IMG/VR virus record: IMGVR_UViG_3300036841_000118
Coordinates: 1-37,287 of that record
Direction: 5' to 3' (one strand)
Length of the DNA stretch: 37,287 nucleotides
Source: a virus
Both the position numbers and the translations under genes were made by a program. This document shows positions 30,684 through 37,121 of this stretch, piece by piece; position 1 is the stretch's first letter; each line of letters begins with the position of its first letter. The notes beneath the pieces were generated by a model. That model made no database searches. It worked only from the letters and a program-made list of their open reading frames with translations, and had not been told where the DNA came from.

Positions 30684-30989
30684 TTAGTCCTCGACCGCGC
30701 GGTCCGCTCCGTCGCCCCTCTCGCGGAGCGGCCGCACCTCGTAGTCGCCCTTCTTGAGCGTGATCGTCTTGTGCCCGTCCGACTTCGCGTGCACCAGTTC
30801 CGTCGCCTTCGCGATGCGGACGAACGTGCGCCGCCCGTCCCGCCTGTGCAGCGCCGCGCCCTTGAGCGTGTGCGTGTGCCCGCTCGAGTCGCCGGCGAAG
30901 ACGAGGTTGCGAACCTTCGTCAATTCGCCCGTGATGGGCGCCGCAAGCCTCTCGATCACCAGATCACCGTGCCGTGCTGCCATTTCCAT
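30684..30989 (-). CDS. HxH small protein preceding DUF6745 gene, 101 aa
   Basis: Beta-rich: MEMAARHGDLVIERLAAPIT, GDSSGHTHTLKGAALHRRDG (HTH cluster), then ATELVHAKSDGHKTITLKKG and DYEVRPLRERG. The pattern of His residues on adjacent strands (H-H ... H ... H) looks like a cupin-type metal-binding barrel. From memory of phage genomes, such proteins (GHSHxL ... LTHxEH ... GxYEVxxQRE) recur beside DUF6745 genes. ATG 30989 with AAAGGA, first gene after promoter D. Confidence 0.62.
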   Translation of the reverse strand: MEMAARHGDLVIERLAAPITGELTKVRNLVFAGDSSGHTHTLKGAALHRRDGRRTFVRIAKATELVHAKSDGHKTITLKKGDYEVRPLRERGDGADRAVED

Positions 30990-31014
30990 GGGTCACCGTT
31001 TCCTTTCTGTTCCT

Positions 31015-31042
31015 ATCGTACCGAATAACGGTACATGGTCAA
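31015..31042 (-). promoter_or_regulatory. Promoter with perfect palindromic operator (site D)
   Basis: Minus strand: -35 TTGACC (31037-31042), 16-base spacer, -10 TACGAT (31015-31020). The spacer is the operator GTACCGTTATTCGGTAC (31018-31034), with perfect six-base arms. Unlike sites A-C the downstream gene has a 25-base leader and a normal Shine-Dalgarno. Confidence 0.78.
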
Positions 31043-31051
31043 CAAGAATCG

Positions 31052-31297
31052 TCAGGCCGCGCGTTCGAACGTCACCGCCGGCATGCTTTTCCACGCGGCT
31101 CGGGCCTTTTCGGCGCACTTCCCGTCGCTGGCGCACTGGCTTCCGCCCTCGAACTTCATACCCGCCTCTTTCTCGACTTGGGCGAGCGCGTACCGAAGCG
31201 CGCAAAGCCAGCAACAGCCGTGCCCGCGCAGCCAGAAGCGTAGCTCGTGCAGCCGCGACAGCCGGTGGACTTCGATTTGATCGGGTCGCGCGCTCAT
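31052..31297 (-). CDS. Cys-rich hypothetical protein, 81 aa
   Basis: MSARPDQIEVHRLSRLHELR, then RGHGCCWLCALRYALAQ with CxxC pattern (28, 29, 32) and two later Cys (about 55, 61) suggest a zinc site. ATG 31297 overlaps the stop of the DnaA-like gene (ATGA). Its stop precedes promoter D, so it ends the replication operon. No family recognised. Confidence 0.6.
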   Translation of the reverse strand: MSARPDQIEVHRLSRLHELRFWLRGHGCCWLCALRYALAQVEKEAGMKFEGGSQCASDGKCAEKARAAWKSMPAVTFERAA

Positions 31298-31644
31298 GCC
31301 GCGTTGTCCTTGCAGACGTGATCGCCGCCGGGGCAGTACGCGCGACGGGCTACGCGTTCCGGGCCGCGCCGGATCAGGCCGAGCAGGTTCATCACGGTCG
31401 TGTGGTCTCGGCCTCCCAGCGCGTTCCCGATCTCCGGCAGCGACAGCCGCCACGGCTCGGCGCGCAGCTCCGCGGCGATCCGCGCCCGGGCGTCGACGTA
31501 GACCCGGTGCCGCTTCGGACCGTATACGTCGGCCGGTGCGAAGCCGAGCTCTCGCGATCGCTTCGCCACGTACGCCCGCGCGCTTGCCGCTGATGCTGCG
31601 CGCTGCTGGACGTCGGGTCGCACGGCTGGCCACATCGCGAACAT
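31294..31644 (-). CDS. DnaA domain IV-like DNA-binding protein, 116 aa
   Basis: Residues about 45-90 match the DnaA C-terminal domain: helix VYVDARARIAAELRAEPWRL, LSLPEIGNALGGRDHTTVMN. The block GGRDHTTV (77-84) is the DnaA signature that reads DnaA boxes. No AAA+ ATPase domain is present (DnaA is about 450 aa), so this is a free-standing DNA-binding domain with an extra N-terminal helix and a Cys/His tail (YCPGGDHVC). Coupled to the helicase (TGATG). Probable replication initiator or host DnaA competitor/regulator. Confidence 0.85.
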   Translation of the reverse strand: MFAMWPAVRPDVQQRAASAASARAYVAKRSRELGFAPADVYGPKRHRVYVDARARIAAELRAEPWRLSLPEIGNALGGRDHTTVMNLLGLIRRGPERVARRAYCPGGDHVCKDNAA

Positions 31645-33344
31645 CAGTAGATCCCGATCTCGTCGCCCGGCTCGCGGCGCGACAGCTCTGCGATCCGCTC
31701 GGGCGGCAACGGCTTGCGGCCGTTCAGGATGATCTCGCGCTGGATCCGCTTCGCGATTTCGCCCGACATGTTCCACGCGTCGACGCCGAACCACTGCAGC
31801 CAGTGCACGCCTCCCAGCTGGCAAAGGCCGCGTCGCTCGCGGTCGCGGTTCTTGCCGAGCAGTCGCTTGAACTGCGCGCCGGTGCAGTTCTGCGGTATCG
31901 GAATGCCGAGCTTCTTCAGCAGCCCGATCTGCTTCGGCGTCGCCATGTCCTCCGGCCGGACCATCTTGTACGGCCCGTTCATGTGCGCCACGCCCGCCAG
32001 CTCGAAGATGCTGCGCACGCGGCCTTTGCGGCTCTTCGCGCGCCGGGCGACGAATCCGGCGCGCATCGCTCGTTCGCGTTCCTCGAGCTGCGCTTGCGCC
32101 TTCGAGATCGCCGCATCAACGCCGCCGCCCTCTTCCTCCAAGATCTTCTTCGCGGCCTTCCGAACCTCGTCGGGCAGCTTGCCGGCGAGCACGTCCAGCG
32201 GACCGATCACGCTGTGCCGCTCGCCGTTGCACACCAGGTCGTACCAGAGCGCCTTCGGCTTCGGGCTGGCCGCGATCGCCGCCACGCGCGCCTCGACTGT
32301 CTCCAGCGTGTCGATGCCCTCCGGCCAGAGGCGTGTCGCGCGTCCCAGGCGCTGCATCACGCGCAGGCGCGAACAGGACGGCGCCGTATCAACGATGCCG
32401 TCGAGGGTCGGATCGTCGTGCCCCTCCGTGTAGATGTTGCAGTTGACGAGCTTCGAGATCTCGCCGGCTCGATGCTGCTGCTCGACGCGGCGCTTGTACT
32501 CGTCGTCCATCGTGCCGTCGACGGACGCCGCGTGCCCGGGCACCAGATCATTCATCGCGGCGGACAGCGCGTGCGCCGTCTTCACGCCCGGGGTGAACAC
32601 GATGAGTCGCTTGTCGCGCGCGTGGTCGATGATCGCGCGCGCGAGCCGTCCCGCCTCGGTCGCCACCGCGTCGTCGAGCTGCGAAGGGTCCAGGTCGCCG
32701 CCGCGCTTGTCGATGCTGTCCAGGTTCACCTCGGACTCGAGCGGGATATACTCGACCGGGGTCAGCCACGCGTCCTGAGTCGCCGGGATCAGCTCGTAGC
32801 GGTGGGCGACGGAATCGTAGACCGACCCCATCGCCACTTCGTCCGACCGGTCCGGCGTCGCCGTCACGCCCAGCAGCTTTGCGTGCGGGAACGCCTCGTA
32901 GATCTTCCGGTAGCTCGCCGCGGGCGACCGGTGCGCTTCGTCCGTGATGATGAAGTTGATGACGTCGCGGAACCGGTCGGCGAACTTCTTGAGCCGTTCG
33001 CCCTTCAGCGTCTGGACGCTGCCGACGACGTACGGCGAGCCGAACGCGGTCCGCTCCGCTTTCTCGATCGCGACGGACATGCCGGTCGCCAGCGACAGCT
33101 TTTCGCATGCCTGCCGCGCCAGCGTGTCCCGGTGCACGAGCACCAGGCCGTTGCCGCGCTTCTTCGCCTGCATGCAGAACAGGACCGTCTTGCCGAGCCC
33201 CGTCGCCTGCACGACCAGCGTGGACCGGTGCGCAGCAAGCTCGCGGTCGATCGCCGCGTCCGCTTCGACCTGATACGAGCGCGGCATGAACGCGCCGGCC
33301 CGAACCGGTTTGTCGAAAAAGCCGAGCTGGGACGCGACGGTCAT
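31644..33344 (-). CDS. SF2 DNA/RNA helicase, 566 aa
   Basis: Superfamily 2 helicase core: Q-like SYQVEAD, motif I ATGLGKT (47-53), motif II DEAH (135-138), motif III TATP (161-164), motif VI QRLGRATR (331-338). After the core, a charged coiled stretch (about 395-440) and a C-terminal 120 residues containing PKQIGLLKKLGIP and QFKRLLGKNRDRERRGLCQL. Most similar to phage replication helicases of the UvsW/RecG-like SF2 type. It overlaps the Mom-like gene (ATGA). Expected to work with the DnaA-like protein in replication. Confidence 0.85.
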   Translation of the reverse strand: MTVASQLGFFDKPVRAGAFMPRSYQVEADAAIDRELAAHRSTLVVQATGLGKTVLFCMQAKKRGNGLVLVHRDTLARQACEKLSLATGMSVAIEKAERTAFGSPYVVGSVQTLKGERLKKFADRFRDVINFIITDEAHRSPAASYRKIYEAFPHAKLLGVTATPDRSDEVAMGSVYDSVAHRYELIPATQDAWLTPVEYIPLESEVNLDSIDKRGGDLDPSQLDDAVATEAGRLARAIIDHARDKRLIVFTPGVKTAHALSAAMNDLVPGHAASVDGTMDDEYKRRVEQQHRAGEISKLVNCNIYTEGHDDPTLDGIVDTAPSCSRLRVMQRLGRATRLWPEGIDTLETVEARVAAIAASPKPKALWYDLVCNGERHSVIGPLDVLAGKLPDEVRKAAKKILEEEGGGVDAAISKAQAQLEERERAMRAGFVARRAKSRKGRVRSIFELAGVAHMNGPYKMVRPEDMATPKQIGLLKKLGIPIPQNCTGAQFKRLLGKNRDRERRGLCQLGGVHWLQWFGVDAWNMSGEIAKRIQREIILNGRKPLPPERIAELSRREPGDEIGIY

Positions 33345-33775
33345 GGCGCCTCGAACACCAGCAGGTCGCCCTTCGCACTAGGTCCGACGCACCGCCAGCC
33401 GGCACGCAGGAAGCAACGGCCCGGATCGCGCTTGCGCCGAACCGCCGCCGGATCGACTTCGGTCCGCAGAGCGCAACGCGTTCCGTGGCGGGTGCGCCAG
33501 TACGCGCGCGTGAGCCGCGTTGCTCGCCGGATCAGCAGAGACGACAGGCGCGCGCCGGTGTTGCGGAAGATCGAGACGCGCCAGTACGTCCGGCCATTGA
33601 AGACGTTCTCCACGGCGCCCCACACCGCGCGCGAGTCGGACGACAGCAGCACGAACGTCTTCCCCGGCGGCATGAACTCACGCGCTCCCGGCGTCTGCCG
33701 GGAGTAGTGCGGGTCGGCGAGCAACCGCGCGCGGCGGTCGCATCGCTTGACCTGCTGCCAGGGGGGGGCCTTCAC
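33341..33775 (-). CDS. Mom-like DNA adenine-modification acyltransferase, 144 aa
   Basis: From GTG 33775 the product begins MKAPPWQQVKRCDRRARLLA. The block DPHYSRQTPGAREFMPPGKT (21-40), then FVLLSSDSRAVWG, WRVSIFRNTGARLSSLLI, TEVDP (106-109) and RRKRDPGRCFLRAGWR (113-128) is the pattern I know from Mom-type GNAT-fold proteins. Mu Mom modifies adenines to resist restriction; its key His-Tyr pair corresponds to H23-Y24 here. No com-like regulator is seen. Length is shorter than Mu Mom (about 230 aa). Confidence in the family is moderate. Confidence 0.65.
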   Translation of the reverse strand: MKAPPWQQVKRCDRRARLLADPHYSRQTPGAREFMPPGKTFVLLSSDSRAVWGAVENVFNGRTYWRVSIFRNTGARLSSLLIRRATRLTRAYWRTRHGTRCALRTEVDPAAVRRKRDPGRCFLRAGWRCVGPSAKGDLLVFEAP

Positions 33776-33776
33776 G

Positions 33777-34067
33777 TCAGTCCCGCAGTTCGAGTCGACC
33801 GATCGACGCTGCGATCTCCCGCTGCAACCCTTCGCGGTGTTCCGGCCCGCCATCAAGCTCGTAGCGAATGGCATCGATCGCGACGTGTGCGGCGATCAGC
33901 TTGGCGCGCCGCTCTGCCTTCGACGGGCGACTCATCGGCTCGATCGCTTGCTTGCAGGCGTTGATCGCCGCGTCCGACATCGGCACCGGCGGGGGCGCTA
34001 GCACCTGACCGACCTGCGCCATGGGCACTTCTGCCGCCTCGTTCTTCAGTCGCTTCGCTCGCTTCAT
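33777..34067 (-). CDS. Hypothetical protein, 96 aa
   Basis: MKRAKRLKNEAAEVPMAQVG: basic N-terminus, a Pro-rich linker (VLAPPPVP), and a long helix pair (SKAERRAKLIAAHVAIDAIR; HREGLQREIAASIGRLELRD). Coupled by ATGA to the ParB-like gene (34067). No family. Confidence 0.6.
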   Translation of the reverse strand: MKRAKRLKNEAAEVPMAQVGQVLAPPPVPMSDAAINACKQAIEPMSRPSKAERRAKLIAAHVAIDAIRYELDGGPEHREGLQREIAASIGRLELRD

Positions 34068-35215
34068 GGGTCGCTCCTCTCCTCTTCGGCCATCTCTTCC
34101 AGCTCGTCCGCCAGCTCGCGCTCCTCTTCGGCCATCGCGGCGCCGAGCAGATCGTTCCCGTCCGAGTCAACGACGCGGATCGATTTCCCCGCGCCGCCGT
34201 TCTTCGGCAGCTTCCCTGCAAGTGCGTCCGCGTACGGCATCGGCTTGCCGTGGTACGCGACGATCGGCGGGTCCGCCTCCAGCAGCTTCGCGTCTGCGCG
34301 CGCGGCGACCTCGGCCGATACGTAGAACTGCCCGTTGCAGCCGCCGCAAATCCCGAACGTCGCTTTCGGCAGGCCCTTGCACCATGGGCAGATGAACTCG
34401 GGCCGCTTCGACCTGACCAGCGACCCGACGCGTTCCACCTGCGCGCGCAGCTCCTGGCCCAGCGCGGACTGCTCGATCTTCTTCAGCGCGCCGAGCGCGA
34501 GGCGCAGGTGCTTGTCCGCTTCGTCTATCGCCTCCTGGTACGGCTTCGCGAACTTGCAGACGGCGCGCGTCGAGTCGTCATCGCAGCCGAGCAGGTTCAG
34601 GTTCGGTTCGAAAAACGCCGGCTCCACCGCGACAGCGGCCGTCACGCTGGGAGTAGGGCATGCACTACCCTCCGCGGCAGATTCTTTCGCGGCGGCGCGG
34701 GCGCGTTTTTCGGCCTGCTTGATGGCCGTCGGCGTCGTGCCGTGATCGCGCGCGACGAGCTTGCGAGCTTCCGCCTTGATCGTCTGTTTCGACGGCGCCG
34801 TCGTCGCCGGCATGACGCGGTGGGAGGGTGGTACATTTGTACCCACTTTGGCCCTCGCGCTGAGCAGCGCTTCCTTCGCCCGGACGGCGCGTGCGATGAC
34901 TTCGTCGCGGTCGTCCAGCCGTCGGTGAATGTTCTCGGACGCTTCGAGATCGGCCGCCTCTTCGTCGCTGCACTCCGCAAGGCGCACCCACAGCCGCTTC
35001 GCCTTCAGTACGAGCAGCGCGGCCATCCGATCGCGTCCGCAGAGCAGCCGGTAGCCGGGCATGCGCACCGTCGGCGCGTGGATCGGCTCGTCGCCGTGCT
35101 CGCGGATGTTCGCGGCCAGGTCCGCGACGTGGGCGGCCTTGGACCGCGCGCGGACGTCCGCGACGTCCATGCTGACCGATGTGAATGCGATCTGCTTGTA
35201 CCCGAGCCACTTCAT
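34064..35215 (-). CDS. ParB-like protein with zinc ribbon, 383 aa
   Basis: Residues about 20-95 form the ParB/sulfiredoxin fold: VRMPGYRLLCGRDRMAALLV (GxRxxxGxxRxxA) and ADLEASENIHRR (ENxHRR). A helical DNA-binding-like middle contains repeated Ala/Lys helices. A CxxC-x-CxxC zinc ribbon (ICPWCKGLPKATFGICGGCN) lies at about 275-294, and the tail is very acidic (EEERELADELEEMAEEERSD). ATG 35215 has a GAGAGG site. ParB proteins use CTP to spread from parS; phage versions can act in partition, regulation or nicking. A palindrome inside the gene (34827-34850) recurs at 17042. Confidence 0.75.
   Translation of the reverse strand: MKWLGYKQIAFTSVSMDVADVRARSKAAHVADLAANIREHGDEPIHAPTVRMPGYRLLCGRDRMAALLVLKAKRLWVRLAECSDEEAADLEASENIHRRLDDRDEVIARAVRAKEALLSARAKVGTNVPPSHRVMPATTAPSKQTIKAEARKLVARDHGTTPTAIKQAEKRARAAAKESAAEGSACPTPSVTAAVAVEPAFFEPNLNLLGCDDDSTRAVCKFAKPYQEAIDEADKHLRLALGALKKIEQSALGQELRAQVERVGSLVRSKRPEFICPWCKGLPKATFGICGGCNGQFYVSAEVAARADAKLLEADPPIVAYHGKPMPYADALAGKLPKNGGAGKSIRVVDSDGNDLLGAAMAEEERELADELEEMAEEERSDP
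34827..34850. repeat. 24-bp palindromic repeat, copy 2, inside ParB-like gene
   Basis: GGTGGTACATTT...CCCACTTTG with symmetric arms GGTACA/TGTACC. Encodes KVGTNVPP in the ParB-like frame; 20 of 24 bases agree with 17042-17065. Confidence 0.55.
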
Positions 35216-35275
35216 GCGACACCTCTCGCTTTCGCTTCCGCGCGGATGAACGCGCGGCACTTCTCGCACGCAGGT

Positions 35276-35407
35276 TCACAGCCCGTACCCCGACGCCACG
35301 CCCGCGATGACCAGCGCCACGGTCCCGATCAGCACGACGTACGCCAGCGCCGCGCCGATGAAGCGCAGCGCCGCCAGCGCCGCGCCGATGAAGCGCAGCG
35401 CCGTCAC
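35276..35407 (-). CDS. Small membrane protein with internal duplication, 43 aa
   Basis: GTG 35407 overlaps the HNH gene's TGA. Product MTALRFIGAALAALRFIGAA continues into LAYVVLIGTVALVIAGVASG: one or two membrane segments. ALRFIGAALA occurs twice because a 30-bp unit is perfectly duplicated (35342-35371, 35372-35401). Function unknown. Confidence 0.55.
   Translation of the reverse strand: MTALRFIGAALAALRFIGAALAYVVLIGTVALVIAGVASGYGL
35342..35401. repeat. Perfect tandem duplication of 30 bp
   Basis: Two identical 30-base units (CGCCAGCGCCGCGCCGATGA plus 10 bases) in tandem within the 43-aa membrane protein gene. Confidence 0.95.
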
Positions 35408-35958
35408 GCCGCCGCCTTTGCCAGTGCCGTGCGCACCGGCACGGCGAACATCTGCATCACGCGCTGAAGCGCCTGACGGCCGGTCAGCCCCGACGGCAGG
35501 CGCGGTGCGCGGCGGCGCTCGAGATAGCGCCGGTGGTTCTCGATGCGCGTGACGTACTCGAGGTTCGTGACCGCGTTGTTCCGCTTGTCTTCATCCAGAT
35601 GATCGACGGTCTGGCCAGCCGGGCGCGGGCCGATGAACGCCGCCGCGACCAGCAGGTGGACGCGGTGGAACCGACGACGGCCGCCCGCGCCGTAGAGCTG
35701 CGCGCGCAAGTAGCCGCGCCAGTGGCGATCGAGCTTGAGGCAGCGCCGGCGGCCCGCGCGGCGGACACGGCCGCGATTGCTCACCTCGTAGAGCCCCTCA
35801 TAGCCAGCGATCGGCCGCCACTCTTCTGACGACTGTGCCGTTTCGAGCACGCCCGTCGCGGCGAGGTGCCCGACGACGCTGATCAGCTTCCGATCTTGCC
35901 CCGCGTCCGGCGCGGGGCTCGCGCCGGTTTTCGCTGATTTCGGAAAGAAATCACGCAT
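35404..35958 (-). CDS. NUMOD4/HNH endonuclease, 184 aa
   Basis: NUMOD4 motif EEWRPIAGYEGLYEVSNRGR (about 45-64), then an HNH nuclease: FHRVHLLVAAAFIGPRPAGQ, TVDHLDEDKRNNAVTNLEYV (His, Asn, His/Asn ligands) at about 98-137. These are site-specific homing-type or genome-processing nucleases. ATG 35958 has a strong GGAGGAC site. First gene after the integrase on this strand. No interrupted gene is visible, so it is free-standing. Confidence 0.85.
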   Translation of the reverse strand: MRDFFPKSAKTGASPAPDAGQDRKLISVVGHLAATGVLETAQSSEEWRPIAGYEGLYEVSNRGRVRRAGRRRCLKLDRHWRGYLRAQLYGAGGRRRFHRVHLLVAAAFIGPRPAGQTVDHLDEDKRNNAVTNLEYVTRIENHRRYLERRRAPRLPSGLTGRQALQRVMQMFAVPVRTALAKAAA

Positions 35959-36080
35959 AACGTCCTCCGGTCAATACGTCGAGCTGCCTGGCCCCTGCGC
36001 GAGCGCTGATCGCTTCTGAGACGTGACCCTCGGTTGCGGGCGTTCACGCGCAGGCCGGGAAGTTCGACGATCCATGAGGG
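35959..36080. other. Gap between integrase end and HNH gene
   Basis: 122 bases without a credible gene. Holds the left arm of a 10-bp inverted repeat CGTGACCCTC/GAGGGTCACG (36022-36031, 36076-36085) whose right arm overlaps the integrase stop. Confidence 0.5.
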
Positions 36081-37121
36081 TCACGAGATCGTTTGTACGC
36101 GCCTCGCGGTCGCGCTTGCAATTTCTTTTTTCGTGGGTAGCGAATTATGCCACGCAGCGCGGCGCGGACCGCGGCGCCCCGACATGATCGCCGCCATCCG
36201 CAGCGCGGCGTCCTGCTCCGTTCGGTGCAGGTACTTCATCGTCGTCGACAGGTGAGCGTGTCCGAGCATCGCCTGAATCCACTGCGCGGGCGCGCCGCGC
36301 TCGTCGGCGATCGAGGCGGCCGAGTGGCGAAGGTTGTGCGGCACGAGCGCCAGATCGCCGTCCACCTTGACGCCCTCGAGCCCCGCGGCGGCGACCGCGG
36401 CGCGGAACCACGCGCGCACCGTCGACGCGTTGAACACGCGCCCCGTGTGGTAGTTCACGAACACGTGCGGGTTCGCGTGCCTCTCCATCTCGGCGAGTGC
36501 GCCCAGCGTCCGCGGCGTGAAGGCGACGACGCGCGTCTTGTGGCCCTTGCCGATCACGCTGGTCGTCCCGCGCAACGTGATGCGGTCCCAGCGCAGGCCG
36601 AGCGCTTCGGAGATGCGTAGGCCGGTGTCGCCCATCGCGGCGGCGAGCGCCCGGAACGCGCGCTGCTGGTGATCCCAGCGCAGCGAATCGGCGGCGGCGA
36701 TCAGCGCGTTCACCTGCTCAGCTGTGAACCACGACTCGCGGCGCTCGCGCGTCTTGACTGGCTTGCAATCGATGAGCGGCCGCTCGTCGATCAGCTTCTT
36801 GCCGACCGCCCACCGGAACATGCGCTTCGTGCGCGCGAGCTCGAGGTTGATCGTCAGGTCGCACGGCGGGCGCCCGGTCCGCGTCGTCGCGCGCCCGCGC
36901 TTCGCCCGGTGGTCCTCCCAGTCGCGCGGCCTGATCGACTTCGCGGGTCGGCGCCAGAAGCGCACCACGAACGGCCGCAACAGGTTTCGCTCGAGCTGCC
37001 ACACGCGCCCGCGCGGGCGCGTCTCCCGATACCTCATGTACAACATCCCCACGCTGACGCTGACGTCCGGAGTCACCCCGACAGCAGCAGCGATCCTCTC
37101 CAGTAGCGCCCGATCGTCCAC
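36081..37121 (-). CDS. int: Tyrosine-type integrase, 346 aa
   Basis: Catalytic set complete: Arg in MGDTGLRISEALGLRWDRI (R169), Lys in IGKGHKTRVV (about 192-195), HNLRH (H262, R265), LGHAHLSTTMKYLH (H288, nucleophile Y297). N-terminal residues 27-120 form the SAM-like core-binding domain (ALLERIAAAVGV arm; RMFRWAVGKK). Site-specific integration and excision are expected, so the phage is temperate. The start ATG 37121 lies in the terminal repeat, so the left copy keeps only the first 26 codons. Its 3' end overlaps an inverted repeat. Confidence 0.93.
   Translation of the reverse strand: MDDRALLERIAAAVGVTPDVSVSVGMLYMRYRETRPRGRVWQLERNLLRPFVVRFWRRPAKSIRPRDWEDHRAKRGRATTRTGRPPCDLTINLELARTKRMFRWAVGKKLIDERPLIDCKPVKTRERRESWFTAEQVNALIAAADSLRWDHQQRAFRALAAAMGDTGLRISEALGLRWDRITLRGTTSVIGKGHKTRVVAFTPRTLGALAEMERHANPHVFVNYHTGRVFNASTVRAWFRAAVAAAGLEGVKVDGDLALVPHNLRHSAASIADERGAPAQWIQAMLGHAHLSTTMKYLHRTEQDAALRMAAIMSGRRGPRRAAWHNSLPTKKEIASATARRVQTIS

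Noticed and set aside
31296-33707. 803-codon plus-strand open frame opposite the helicase
   Set aside because: Shadow of the helicase and Mom-like genes, which have recognisable motifs.
35221-35300. CEPACEKCRAF zinc-finger-like peptide in a third frame upstream of the ParB-like gene
   Set aside because: Looks like a real zinc knuckle but has no usable start codon after the preceding stop, and it overlaps the membrane microprotein.
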